A program made the translations under genes and the position numbers. A model generated the notes under the pieces. It saw nothing but the letters and a program-made list of their open reading frames with translations. It was not told the DNA's origin and did not search any database. From assembly GCA_025210475.1 (NCBI GenBank), contig JAOARW010000049.1:1-32278 (forward strand): a stretch of 32,278 nucleotides of DNA. The letters are read 5' to 3'. This DNA comes from Carboxylicivirga sp. (lineage in GTDB: Bacteria; Bacteroidota; Bacteroidia; Bacteroidales; Marinilabiliaceae). Positions 16,454-24,708 of the stretch are shown here, in pieces (positions within the stretch are counted from its first letter, which is position 1; the number at the start of each line of letters is the position of its first letter).

Positions 16454-17755
16454 ATGAAAAAACTTCAGGACATTATTCAGCCCGGAAAGTTTCCAATATT
16501 CTACGGATATGTGATTGCATTTGTTGGCACCATTGGTGTTTGGGCCAGTATACCGGGACAAACAGCAGGCGTTTCCACCTTCACGGATCCGGTGAAAGAT
16601 GCTTTACTGCTTACTCGCAACCAATTTAGTGCAGCGTACATGATTGGTACCCTGATCAGTTCCTTTGTCTTAACACATGCCGGCAAACTATACGATAAGC
16701 ATGGCGTTACCTCTACAGCCGCAACCTCCCTAGTGTTATTAACCATCACCTTGTTAATCTGTTCCATATCGCAAAATATAAGTCAATTTCTGCAAAACAT
16801 ATTTGGCCAAAGTTGGACCGTTCCTTTTGTCGTAATGGTTCTTCTCTTTTTTCTGATGCGATTCAGTGGTCAGGGCGTTTTAACAATGGCATCGCGCAAT
16901 ATGATTATGAAATGGTTTGATCAGCGCCGGGGACGCATCAATGCTTTTAGCAGTGTAAGTGTTTCCCTTGGTTTTTCTGCCTCTCCCCTCTTCATCGATC
17001 AATTAATACAGAAATTTGGCTGGCAGGGTGCCTGGCAAGCGATGGCCGTTGGTCTGCTGTTGGTATTGTTGCTGGCGCTTGTATTCTTTAAGGATAATCC
17101 TGAGAAATACGGACTTAATCCGGATGGCATTAAAAAACAAACAATTTCTCATTCAGAGAAAAAGAACGAAATCAACTTTACGCTTTCACAAGCCAAGAGC
17201 ACCCGAAGCTTCTGGATGTATACACTCATACTGGCCTTTCATGCTTTCTTTGTCACGGGGCTCACTTTTCATGTGGTTTCCTTGTTTGATGAAGCGGGAT
17301 TAAGCCGGACGGAGGCCATCAGCATATTCATCCCCATAACAGTGGTGTCAGTAATAACATCAATTGCTGCCAATTTCATAAGCGACTGGATAAATATTAA
17401 ACTTCTTTTATACATCATGATTGGTGGAGCCATGCTGGCCAGCGGAGGTTTACTTATTATCTCTCACGATTATGGCACATACCTCATTATGATCGGCTTG
17501 GGCATTACAGGAGGTTTGTTTGCCGTTATCAATGCCATTACCTGGCCTCGTTTTTTTGGTCGAAAACATTTGGGTGCCATATCGGGGAAAGCCATGTCGG
17601 CGATTGTAATGGCAAGCGCTCTGGGGCCGTATTTGTTTAGTTCATCCAAATCCATATTAGGATCGTATAGCTACATTGCCTATGCCTGCCTGGTTTTCCT
17701 TTTGTTTCTGTCTTCGGCATCGATTAAAGCAAATGTCCCAAAAGAAAAATATTAG
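16454..17755 (+). CDS. MFS transporter, oxalate/formate-antiporter-like
   Basis: 433 aa inner-membrane carrier with about 12 hydrophobic helices and a central polar loop (about residues 215-240). Family marks: FYGYVIAFVGTIGVWAS in helix 1, MASRNMIMKWFDQRRGRINAF (the loop 4-5 R-G-R signature of the OFA/monocarboxylate group) and YGLNPDG before the central loop. The second half repeats the pattern, including ITWPRFFGRKHLGAISG. The substrate is unknown, perhaps a small organic acid. The ATG at 16454 is the only plausible start because the hydrophobic part begins within 20 codons. Confidence 0.85.
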   Translation: MKKLQDIIQPGKFPIFYGYVIAFVGTIGVWASIPGQTAGVSTFTDPVKDALLLTRNQFSAAYMIGTLISSFVLTHAGKLYDKHGVTSTAATSLVLLTITLLICSISQNISQFLQNIFGQSWTVPFVVMVLLFFLMRFSGQGVLTMASRNMIMKWFDQRRGRINAFSSVSVSLGFSASPLFIDQLIQKFGWQGAWQAMAVGLLLVLLLALVFFKDNPEKYGLNPDGIKKQTISHSEKKNEINFTLSQAKSTRSFWMYTLILAFHAFFVTGLTFHVVSLFDEAGLSRTEAISIFIPITVVSVITSIAANFISDWINIKLLLYIMIGGAMLASGGLLIISHDYGTYLIMIGLGITGGLFAVINAITWPRFFGRKHLGAISGKAMSAIVMASALGPYLFSSSKSILGSYSYIAYACLVFLLFLSSASIKANVPKEKY

Positions 17756-17875
17756 AGAATAGAACTTTGCCAAACATGAAATCCTAATGGAATAGAAAAT
17801 TATAATCTTTGGTATGAGTTAAGGCATAGTTTTTGTTTTGTCAACCATGCGTTTGTAACCTTAAAACTTCAAAAC

Positions 17876-18667
17876 ATGAAAAAGCTATACCTCAACCTTG
17901 CCATTCTTTTCTCCATTGTTCTTTTTTCCTCTTGCTCAAGTTATCAGTTTGCCACTCTTAAAAGCGACCTCGAACAACCATTTTCAGATGGTTTTATTTA
18001 CGAAAACGACACCATCCAATTGCATTATGCTTTTAACGGACTGAATTGTCCATTACAACTAAGCATTTACAATAAACTCAATCAACCAATTTATATTGAT
18101 TACAACCGTTCATCGTTGATCATCAACGGCGAAACATTTCCATTAAACCCTGAAACATCTTCCATAAATGTAAATTACTCAGAAACGGAAACGGAGCTCA
18201 ACCACCATAGCTATACTGACGGTCATTCATCGGGCTCAATAACCCACAACGACCGACGTGGTTTTATTCCACCCCAATCTTTATTAAAACTGGATAATGT
18301 AAACATTTGCAATGGTTTTATGGAAACTAAGTTGGGTTCAGGAGATGATCAAAGAACACTTGTGGCTGAGAATGGCCAGAGTTATAATGTAAAAGCTTAC
18401 GACTTCACCAGAGAAAACTCTCCACTTCTATTTCGGAGTTTTGTTAGTTATAAAGCAAATTCCAAAGAAGATTGGAAATATATCGACAGTAACTTTTGGG
18501 TATCATCCATTTATCAGACGGTTGATACACGCTTACCGGCAAAAGCCAATCAATTCTTTGTTTCGCGATCAACCGGTGTTGGCGAGGTGGTTGGATTGGC
18601 TGCTTTAACAGGATTGGCCATTATTGCTATAGATAGTACCGATATTGAAGAAGACGATTCATTCTAA
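17876..18667 (+). CDS. lipoprotein of unknown function
   Basis: 263 aa. Lipoprotein signal with lipobox ending at Cys20 (LFSSC), mature start SSYQFATLKSDL. The middle is rich in beta strands and polar residues (DTIQLHYAFNGLNCPLQLSIYNKLNQP is an Ig-like strand pattern), with a His/Ser-rich loop around 104-117. Near the C-terminus is a glycine/alanine-rich hydrophobic stretch (VGEVVGLAALTGLAIIAID) and an acidic end. I do not recognise the family. A convergent terminator follows. Confidence 0.75.
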   Translation: MKKLYLNLAILFSIVLFSSCSSYQFATLKSDLEQPFSDGFIYENDTIQLHYAFNGLNCPLQLSIYNKLNQPIYIDYNRSSLIINGETFPLNPETSSINVNYSETETELNHHSYTDGHSSGSITHNDRRGFIPPQSLLKLDNVNICNGFMETKLGSGDDQRTLVAENGQSYNVKAYDFTRENSPLLFRSFVSYKANSKEDWKYIDSNFWVSSIYQTVDTRLPAKANQFFVSRSTGVGEVVGLAALTGLAIIAIDSTDIEEDDSF

Positions 18668-18674
18668 AAAAAAA

Positions 18675-18710
18675 AGCGAAGTCTGGATAAGCTTTACCAA
18701 AGACTTCGCT
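18675..18710. terminator. convergent terminator
   Basis: AGCGAAGTCT (18675-18684) pairs exactly with AGACTTCGCT (18701-18710). The ten-A run before it (18666-18675) reads as a U-tract on the minus strand, so it is best suited to the minus-strand yceI-like gene. CCTTTTATT downstream gives a weaker tract for the plus strand. Confidence 0.85.
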
Positions 18711-18734
18711 CCTTTTATTCAATTTATAGTATTG

Positions 18735-19304
18735 TTATAAAACCAATGTAACATCCATGGTAAAATCATTGTCGATTGCTTTATCGCCAAGGTTATCGAA
18801 GAATGATCCTGAGCCATAACGAATGCCATAAGCTGTGCGATCCACAACAATGGATGCCGTGTATGCATCACTCTTCTTTTCAACCACAAATTCTATGGGT
18901 TTTGTTTGTCCTTTAATGGTCAACTGCCCCTCCACATTTGCTTTACCATCCTTAAATTTGGTGGCTTTGGAAATGACGAGTTTGGCCGTTGGAAATTTGC
19001 TAACACTAAAAAAGTCATCGGAATGTAAATGACCAATTAATTTCTTGTTGTACTCCTGGTTTTCAATATCCGTATTCGTCATACTTGCCATGTCAATCAC
19101 AAACGTTCCATTTTGGATATCTCCCTTCTTAAGGTTCAAATTGCCTTCTTTCAGCTTTATGTAGCCAAAGTGCGACGAACCAACTACTTTAGTACCTGTC
19201 CATTTAACTATAGTGGCCTCAAGGTTAATTTTGGTTTTTTGAGCAAATAAACTTCCACTAACCAGTGCCATCATCAGGCCTGCAATCAAAATCTTTGTCT
19301 TCAT
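18735..19304 (-). CDS. YceI family exported lipid-binding-like protein
   Basis: 189 aa with a signal peptide (about 1-21, cleavage after LFA). The mature protein shows the YceI pattern: IVKWTGTKVVGSSHFGYIKLKEG (33-55), NGTFVIDMASMTNTDIENQEYNKKLIGHLHSDDFF, then KFPTAKLVISKATKF and VEGQLTIKGQTKPIEFVV. YceI lipocalin-like barrels bind isoprenoid chains; their role is often linked to stress or to electron-carrier lipids. It begins 17 nt after the pirin stop, so the two form an operon. Confidence 0.92.
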   Translation of the reverse strand: MKTKILIAGLMMALVSGSLFAQKTKINLEATIVKWTGTKVVGSSHFGYIKLKEGNLNLKKGDIQNGTFVIDMASMTNTDIENQEYNKKLIGHLHSDDFFSVSKFPTAKLVISKATKFKDGKANVEGQLTIKGQTKPIEFVVEKKSDAYTASIVVDRTAYGIRYGSGSFFDNLGDKAIDNDFTMDVTLVL

Positions 19305-19321
19305 AATTTATTGTTTTATTG

Positions 19322-20044
19322 TTATTTATTATTCATTGGAATGTCCATTATAAGTATTCGGGCTTTTTCAATTATCTCGATAGTAATTTCAGAAGCATCC
19401 TTAATGGCGATGGCATCGCGCTTGTTTAAAATTGTATCATCGACTTTTACCTCGCCATCAATCACCATCAGGTAGATGCCGTTATTTTCGTCCTTCAATT
19501 GATAAGTTCCTTTCCACCCGGTATCCAGCTCACCCATATGGAACCATGCATTCTGATAAATCCAAACACCTTCATCTTTGGCATCGGGGCTTAAAACCTG
19601 GTATAACTCATTTTCTTTTCTCAATTTATCCAGCGATAATTGCTGATACCTGGGCTCCACTTGTCGTTGATTTGGGAAAAGCCAGATTTGAAACAGGTTG
19701 AGTTCTTCTTTATCACTGCCATTAAATTCACTGTGAAAAATTCCTTTACCGGCACTCATCACTTGTATCTCACCACTTTCGATATGTGAGGTATGTCCCA
19801 TGCTATCTTTATGTGCCAAACGACCCGAAAGCGGAATGGTAATTATTTCCATATTGTCGTGTGGATGGGTATCAAATCCGGTAGATGGTGCGATGATATC
19901 ATCATTTAAAACCCGCAACACGCCAAAGTGTGTGCGCTCGGGGTTGTGGTAATTGGCGAAGCTAAACGAATAGTTAGCCTTTAACCAACCATAGTCTGCT
20001 TTCCCTCTGCTATCGGCTTTAATTACTTGTGTTTGCATCGTCAT
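19322..20044 (-). CDS. pirin family protein (YhaK-like bicupin)
   Basis: About 240 aa. Pirin N-terminal cupin: RTHFGVLRVLNDDIIAPSTGFDTHPHDNMEIITIPLSG, with metal-ligand histidines in THPHDNME and a later FHSEFN. The C-terminal cupin is more degenerate. Some relatives have quercetin 2,3-dioxygenase activity and others sense redox state; function here is unproven. The reading frame stays open up to a TTG at 20071, but a -7 box TATGTTTG overlaps that codon, so ATG at 20044 (MTMQTQV) or 20038 (MQTQV) is the likely start. It is followed by the YceI gene 17 nt later. Confidence 0.88.
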   Translation of the reverse strand: MTMQTQVIKADSRGKADYGWLKANYSFSFANYHNPERTHFGVLRVLNDDIIAPSTGFDTHPHDNMEIITIPLSGRLAHKDSMGHTSHIESGEIQVMSAGKGIFHSEFNGSDKEELNLFQIWLFPNQRQVEPRYQQLSLDKLRKENELYQVLSPDAKDEGVWIYQNAWFHMGELDTGWKGTYQLKDENNGIYLMVIDGEVKVDDTILNKRDAIAIKDASEITIEIIEKARILIMDIPMNNK

Positions 20045-20060
20045 AAATATTTGTACAATA

Positions 20061-20068
20061 CAAACATA
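20061..20068 (-). promoter_or_regulatory. candidate pirin/YceI -7 box
   Basis: TATGTTTG on the minus strand fits TAnnTTTG, 16 nt before the ATG at 20044. It rules against the upstream TTG start. There is no good -33 element. Confidence 0.4.
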
Positions 20069-20157
20069 CAATGCTTTTACACCCTACTAATTACGAAAAT
20101 CAGCTCATGCATTACAAAAATCAGACATACTTGTCTTTTATTGTGGTTTTTATGATC

Positions 20158-21048
20158 TTAAACTTCTCTAATGGATTGACGAAAAGCAATTGGTGATTGA
20201 CCGCTGTGCTTTTTAAAGAAAGCCGCAAAATGAGATGGCTCCTCAAAACCTAGTTGGTAAGCCAGTTCTTTACCAGTCTGATCGGTAAAAAGCAATAGGC
20301 GCTTGGCTTCGATGATTATTTTGTCTTGAATGAATTCTTTGGCCGACTTACCGGTTTTGCCTTTAATGTAGCGGTTCAAATATTCGCTCGACACCGATAA
20401 TTGCTTGGCATAATATTGTACTTTATGCGTTTGCTGATAGTGTTTCTCAATTAAAGTCTTAAATCCCCGCATTAAACGATTGCTGCCTGTTTCATGCTCT
20501 GTTGTTAACTTAGATATACTACAAGCACCAGAAACATTGATGATAAAGAGTTTTAGCAGAGCACCCAAAGCTTCATATCTATAGTAGTTATCACCTTGCT
20601 GGTATAACCGCATTTGCTGAATAAGACTTTTAAAAACGGTTAACTGCTCTTTATTAACAGGCATTGGTGGCGAATCGCCATAAGAGGTAAATAAGTAGAT
20701 CCGATCGATTAATTCATCGCTTATCCCATTCTGCATCAAAAAGCTTTTACTAAAGTTTAGCACATAGCCATTGGGGCGGTTATGACTTTGGAACTGATGC
20801 ACCTGTCCCGGGTAAACGAAATGAATGGCCGAACCGTTTAAAGGATATTCTTTAAAATCGATCACATGGACACCTCCGGGATTTTCCTCAATAAGAATGA
20901 TGGTATAATAATTATGCCGATGGGGTTGATCCTGCATCTCAGGTTGATCCTGCATCAAATCATAAATATCGGCCGTAGACTTAATTATAAAATCAATGGA
21001 ATCGCCATTGGGATGTTTCAGGTCGTATGTTTCGATTTGGTTATGCAT
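20158..21048 (-). CDS. AraC family transcriptional regulator with cupin sensor domain
   Basis: 296 aa. The N-terminal half is an AraC-type cupin: PHRHNYYTIILIEENPGG (about 42-59), GSAIHFVYPGQVHQF. The C-terminal 100 residues form the double helix-turn-helix: HKVQYYAKQLSVSSEYLNRYIKGKTGKSAKEF, then AYQLGFEEPSHFAAFFKKHSGQSP. It binds DNA and probably a small ligand. Its position 113 nt upstream of the pirin-YceI pair on the same strand makes them plausible targets. It follows the response regulator gene by 26 nt and may be read through from it. Residues around 33-42 (QDQPEMQDQP) come from an 18-bp tandem duplication. Confidence 0.9.
   Translation of the reverse strand: MHNQIETYDLKHPNGDSIDFIIKSTADIYDLMQDQPEMQDQPHRHNYYTIILIEENPGGVHVIDFKEYPLNGSAIHFVYPGQVHQFQSHNRPNGYVLNFSKSFLMQNGISDELIDRIYLFTSYGDSPPMPVNKEQLTVFKSLIQQMRLYQQGDNYYRYEALGALLKLFIINVSGACSISKLTTEHETGSNRLMRGFKTLIEKHYQQTHKVQYYAKQLSVSSEYLNRYIKGKTGKSAKEFIQDKIIIEAKRLLLFTDQTGKELAYQLGFEEPSHFAAFFKKHSGQSPIAFRQSIREV
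20924..20959. repeat. 18-bp in-frame tandem duplication inside the AraC gene
   Basis: GGTTGATCCTGCATC starts both 18-bp units (20924-20941 and 20942-20959); only the last three bases differ. It adds six residues (QDQPEM/QDQPHR pattern) just before the His-rich start of the cupin. Confidence 0.8.
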
Positions 21049-21074
21049 GAATGTATAGATGTCGTCAGAAAATA

Positions 21075-21761
21075 TTATCCATTCAGTACGAAGCCAACTT
21101 TAGGAACATTCTCGATGGAAACGTTTTCATCCTCCTTCAGGTACTTTCGCAATTTGGCAATAAAAACATCGAGACTTCTGCCATGGAAGTAATCGTTCTC
21201 ACCCCAAATTGCAATTAAAATATCTTCCCTTTTCACAATATTATTGATGGATAAACAAAGGATTCTTAATACATCACATTCCTTTTGTGTTAATCGCTTG
21301 GTAAAGCCATCGGTCTCCAATCGCTGATTGGCCGAATCAAATCGATACTTACCAATTTCAAAACTAGTAATCTCCTCTTTAGGAGCTTCTTCCTGCAGGT
21401 TCATGCGGTTAAGGATGGCTTGTATGCGACAGAGCAATTCATCTTCATCAAAGGGTTTGGTTACATAATCGTCAACTCCCAATTGAAAGCCTTTAATCTT
21501 GTCCTGTTTCATGGAACGGGCCGTCAGGAAAATAATGGGCACTTTCTTATCCATCTCCCGAATGTTTTCGGCAATGGTAAAACCATCCATGCCCGGAAGC
21601 ATCACATCGAGTATACAAAAATCGTATCGCCCTTTCTTATACGCTTCCAATCCGCGTTTGCCATCTTTGTAAAGTTTCACATCAAATCCATTGGATTCTA
21701 AAAAATCCACCAGCAGGAAACCCATGCTTATATCGTCTTCAACCAATAATATCTTCGCCAT
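21075..21761 (-). CDS. OmpR/PhoB-type response regulator
   Basis: 228 aa. Receiver domain with the acidic pocket ILLVEDD (4-10), phosphorylation site Asp52 in ILDVMLPGMDG, Thr80 and Lys102 in VTKPFDEDEL. The winged helix-turn-helix follows (KRLTQKECDVLRIL, REDILIAIWGENDYFHGRSLDVFIAKLRKYL). The frame is open for 10 more codons upstream, but the ATG at 21761 shares its A with the kinase stop (TAATG) and begins the canonical MAKILLVEDD. This overlap implies translational coupling. Its partner is the histidine kinase encoded just upstream. Confidence 0.95.
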   Translation of the reverse strand: MAKILLVEDDISMGFLLVDFLESNGFDVKLYKDGKRGLEAYKKGRYDFCILDVMLPGMDGFTIAENIREMDKKVPIIFLTARSMKQDKIKGFQLGVDDYVTKPFDEDELLCRIQAILNRMNLQEEAPKEEITSFEIGKYRFDSANQRLETDGFTKRLTQKECDVLRILCLSINNIVKREDILIAIWGENDYFHGRSLDVFIAKLRKYLKEDENVSIENVPKVGFVLNG

Positions 21762-22984
21762 TATTTTAAGGGTAATAATATAGTGAAACAAGTTCCTTTA
21801 CCTTCTTCACTTTCAACAGTTATCCGACCATTGTGTTCTTCAATTACCTTTTTTACAAAAGTAAGGCCTAGTCCAAAGCCTTTTACATCGTGCACATCAC
21901 CGGTGCTGACACGGTAGTACTGATCGAAAATATAGGGTAACTCCTTTGCCGGAATTCCAATGCCGTTGTCTTTTACTTTTATCTGTAATAAATTATTCCA
22001 TTCGCTGGTTTCAACGCTGATGTTCGGAGTATCGCTTCGATATTTAATGGCATTATCCAATAAGTTGGACAACACCAGTGATAACCGCCCGTTGTAACTT
22101 TCTAAAGTATGGTTGTCTGTTTTAAAATTTACCTTTAACTCGCCACCTGCTTCTTCAACACGATAGGTAAACGACTTAACCAATTCTTCAATCACTTGTT
22201 TGAGGTCCACAACATCCCACTCCCCTTCAACCGTTGATTCGCATGATAACTTTAAGATATTCTCAACATGTGATTGCATGCGCTCGTATTCATTTAATAC
22301 GACTTGTGCATAGTCTGATGTCTTCTCCTTATCACTTTTCTTTTTGATAATCAGGTTGGCCGCCAAACGAATATTGGCCAGTGGTGTTTGAAACTCATGT
22401 AACATGTTATTAACAAACTCCCGAAGATGCGTCATTAATAGTTGCTCGCGTTTCATCATGCGAAGCAAGATTATAAATGAAGCTACCAAGAAGAATATTA
22501 TTAGTACACTCATAATAAACAGCCCACTCATTTGTGCGAGAATAAAGCGGTTACGATCCGGGAATTGTAATCGTAAACGTATGCCTTCCCTCTCGAGTAG
22601 TCCATTAAGGGTTTGCTGATAACACTTGGGTCCCCAAATTAAAGCTGAGTTAGGGCCAATAATTGTATCGGTAATCGCAAAGGTATAATTCAGTGGTAAA
22701 TTATATATCTCCAATTGGGAGTGTATTATACTATCAACTTCGGCGCTTTTACGTTTGGCGTTGATACAGTTATTACCACAGAGGAAACGATCCATCTCCG
22801 GACACAGGCGATTTCCTATTTCATCGCGGGCATCTTTCAAAGCCATTACCACTCTGTGGTTAAAATTCTTTTCCTCAAGACGAGCAGCTTTTACGATGTA
22901 GTTAATCTGAATAAACAGCAACAATGCCAAACCTATAAAAGTGGCAATCGATAGCCCGTAATATTTTTTGTTCTTCCCCATCAC
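21761..22984 (-). CDS. sensor histidine kinase with a four-cysteine periplasmic loop
   Basis: 407 aa. TM1 spans about 11-32 and TM2 about 148-174, leaving a periplasmic domain of about 115 residues with four cysteines: Cys61, Cys69 and Cys73 (LCPEMDRFLCGNNC) and Cys121. The HisKA domain has the phosphorylated His196 in NMLHEFQTPLANIR. The ATPase domain has N311 in SNLLDNAIKY, DNGIGIP (339-345) and GFGLGL (369-374). The Cys cluster suggests sensing of metal, redox state or disulfide status, but no known sensor domain is evident. It is coupled to the response regulator by a TAATG overlap, and a gene for an exported Lys/Cys-rich small protein starts 165 nt away in the other direction. Confidence 0.93.
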   Translation of the reverse strand: MMGKNKKYYGLSIATFIGLALLLFIQINYIVKAARLEEKNFNHRVVMALKDARDEIGNRLCPEMDRFLCGNNCINAKRKSAEVDSIIHSQLEIYNLPLNYTFAITDTIIGPNSALIWGPKCYQQTLNGLLEREGIRLRLQFPDRNRFILAQMSGLFIMSVLIIFFLVASFIILLRMMKREQLLMTHLREFVNNMLHEFQTPLANIRLAANLIIKKKSDKEKTSDYAQVVLNEYERMQSHVENILKLSCESTVEGEWDVVDLKQVIEELVKSFTYRVEEAGGELKVNFKTDNHTLESYNGRLSLVLSNLLDNAIKYRSDTPNISVETSEWNNLLQIKVKDNGIGIPAKELPYIFDQYYRVSTGDVHDVKGFGLGLTFVKKVIEEHNGRITVESEEGKGTCFTILLPLK

Positions 22985-23012
22985 TTAAAAATACACATTC
23001 GAATTCATGCCT

Positions 23013-23020
23013 CAAAATTA
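23013..23020 (-). promoter_or_regulatory. candidate -7 box for the kinase-regulator operon
   Basis: TAATTTTG on the minus strand fits TAnnTTTG and lies 28 nt upstream of the kinase ATG. Confidence 0.4.
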
Positions 23021-23106
23021 CCAAATTAAAGACCTTGCCATCCTTTTTTAACAAGCCCTTAACAACGATTAACATGTCAATAACTTACCTTTATCCTTAT
23101 CAAAAT

Positions 23107-23114
23107 TAGTTTTG
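23107..23114 (+). promoter_or_regulatory. candidate -7 box for the Cys-rich protein gene
   Basis: TAGTTTTG fits TAnnTTTG and ends 35 nt before the ATG at 23150. No TTG sits at -33, which would suit a promoter that needs an activator. Confidence 0.4.
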
Positions 23115-23149
23115 TAACATCACAAACGAGAAATTAATTTATTAAACGT

Positions 23150-23380
23150 ATGATTATGAAAAAGACACTAATTCTTTCGGTACTATTTGTATTTACAATG
23201 GCAATTGCAAGTCCTGCAATGGCGATGACTATTGACCAGGAGCCAGTAAAAACTGAAAAGAAAGCTGAAGACAAAAAGAAAAAGAAGTGCGACAAAGAAT
23301 GTAAATCAAAATGTACCAGCGAAAAGAAGTCGTGCTCTGAGAAAAAGCAATGCTGCTCAAAAAAAGAGAAAAAAGGATAA
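23150..23380 (+). CDS. small exported lysine/cysteine-rich protein
   Basis: 76 aa (74 if the second ATG at 23156 is used). Signal peptide to about residue 25 (cleavage near AMA), then a mature peptide of about 50 residues with roughly 20 lysines and six cysteines in the last 35 positions, spaced C-x3-C-x3-C-x6-C-x5-CC. There is no aromatic core, so it is probably unfolded unless it binds metal or forms disulfides. Such composition recalls metallothionein-like metal binding, but I know of no named family. It is monocistronic with a good terminator and is divergent from the four-Cys sensor kinase, which may control it. Confidence 0.75.
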   Translation: MIMKKTLILSVLFVFTMAIASPAMAMTIDQEPVKTEKKAEDKKKKKCDKECKSKCTSEKKSCSEKKQCCSKKEKKG

Positions 23381-23402
23381 TCATTCGATAGACGGATTAA
23401 AG

Positions 23403-23431
23403 AAAGCTACCTTAATTGAGGTGGCTTTTTT
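23403..23431 (+). terminator. terminator of the Cys-rich protein gene
   Basis: AAAGCTACCT (23403-23412) pairs with AGGTGGCTTT (23419-23428) with one G-U pair and a 6-nt loop, followed by Ts to 23431. It starts 22 nt after the stop. Confidence 0.88.
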
Positions 23432-23500
23432 AATGTCAAAAATCAAGTATTATACTCATATTTAAGTAATTTAATCACTCGTGTTTCCATTTTAAGATTG

Positions 23501-23508
23501 TATTTTTG
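23501..23508 (+). promoter_or_regulatory. candidate -7 box for the chemoreceptor gene
   Basis: TATTTTTG fits TAnnTTTG, 42 nt before the ATG at 23551. Confidence 0.35.
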
Positions 23509-23550
23509 TGCCCGTTTATTAAAAGTAATCATTAAGGTTAAGCAATTGGT

Positions 23551-24672
23551 ATGGAATCATTTATTGTTAGATTTTTCATAATCCTAATAACAACCGGAAC
23601 CATAGGGTATCTCGTGTTACGCTGGTTATATAAGGGAAGTATCTTCTTTCGAATTGGTGCATTATGGATGATTAATGTTTTTCTAACTGTGATGAATAGC
23701 AGAATACATTATAAAAATCCAGAGGCCTATCCTTTCTTTGCTGCACTAGCCGGAGGTATTATTTTAACCATCATCATTCAGTACATTGTATATCTGCAAA
23801 TAAAAAAACCACTTGGAGCAATTACTGATAAAATCAGAGAAATGGCTCTTGGCAATATTAGTTTAAGCCAGGATGAATATAAAGCGCCCATTAAAGGTGA
23901 GATTTTCGAAATTCATCAGGCAATTAATAAATTAGAGCAATCACTTTCCACAACCATTATCAGCATTAACGAATCGGCCAAAGATGTTGATAATCTGGGT
24001 CATGAATTGAATCACACGGCATCCAAAATTTCAGCAATTGCTAATAATCAGGCTTCGGGGCTCGAAGAAATATCCTCATCAATGGAAGAAATGGCCGCCA
24101 ACATTGATGCCAATAATATGAATGCTGATGGCACCAAAAGCAATTCAATAAATGCACTTAATTCGGTTGATGAAAGCTTTAACAGCACACAAGAAGCTTT
24201 GCAAGCCATGCAGAAGATTGGTGAAAAAATTGCCATTGTTAATGAAATAGCTGCTCAAACCAACCTGTTGGCATTAAATGCTGCCGTTGAAGCATCGCGC
24301 GCTGGTGAAGAAGGTCGTGGCTTTGCTGTTGTTGCGGCTGAAGTTCGTAAACTCGCTGAACGAAGTAAACAAGCAGCCCAGGACATTGGCACCTATTCAA
24401 AATCGGGTAATACTATGGCCGAAGGTGCTTTGGACCAGCTTCAACAAACGCTTCCCTTAATCAAAAAAAATGCCGATTTGATAGCGGAGATTGCCTCCTC
24501 CAGTGCCGAACAGAATCAGGGATCGATTCAAATCAATAACGCACTTCAGGAAATCAACCGCTCCACGCAAGGACATGCAGCCATCTCGGAAAAGATGAGT
24601 TCCAGTGCTCGCCAAATGGCACAGCATGCATCAACTCTTATCAATCAATTAAAATTTTTCAAGCTCGTCTGA
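23551..24672 (+). CDS. methyl-accepting chemotaxis protein without a periplasmic sensor domain
   Basis: 373 aa. Three hydrophobic helices at about 5-24, 33-48 and 61-83 are joined by very short loops, so there is no extracytoplasmic ligand domain. A HAMP-like segment follows (about 84-140), then the signalling coiled coil. The hairpin tip that contacts CheA/CheW is canonical: [45 protein letters not shown] (229-273, shown here as the family's most conserved block). No other che gene lies in the window. With a membrane-buried input it may report membrane state or energy, or act through a partner. It has no C-terminal CheR tether pentapeptide. Confidence 0.92.
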   Translation: MESFIVRFFIILITTGTIGYLVLRWLYKGSIFFRIGALWMINVFLTVMNSRIHYKNPEAYPFFAALAGGIILTIIIQYIVYLQIKKPLGAITDKIREMALGNISLSQDEYKAPIKGEIFEIHQAINKLEQSLSTTIISINESAKDVDNLGHELNHTASKISAIANNQASGLEEISSSMEEMAANIDANNMNADGTKSNSINALNSVDESFNSTQEALQAMQKIGEKIAIVNEIAAQTNLLALNAAVEASRAGEEGRGFAVVAAEVRKLAERSKQAAQDIGTYSKSGNTMAEGALDQLQQTLPLIKKNADLIAEIASSSAEQNQGSIQINNALQEINRSTQGHAAISEKMSSSARQMAQHASTLINQLKFFKLV

Positions 24673-24708
24673 TCTATTTCTTTTCAATCAAAAGGGTTTT
24701 GTACTTTT

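Noticed and set aside
20045..20071. TTG start giving nine more residues on pirin
   Set aside because: A -7 box TATGTTTG lies over these codons and family members start at MQTQV-like positions.
21762..21791. ATG giving ten more residues on the response regulator
   Set aside because: The extension lies inside the kinase gene; the TAATG overlap and the MAKILLVEDD start favour 21761.
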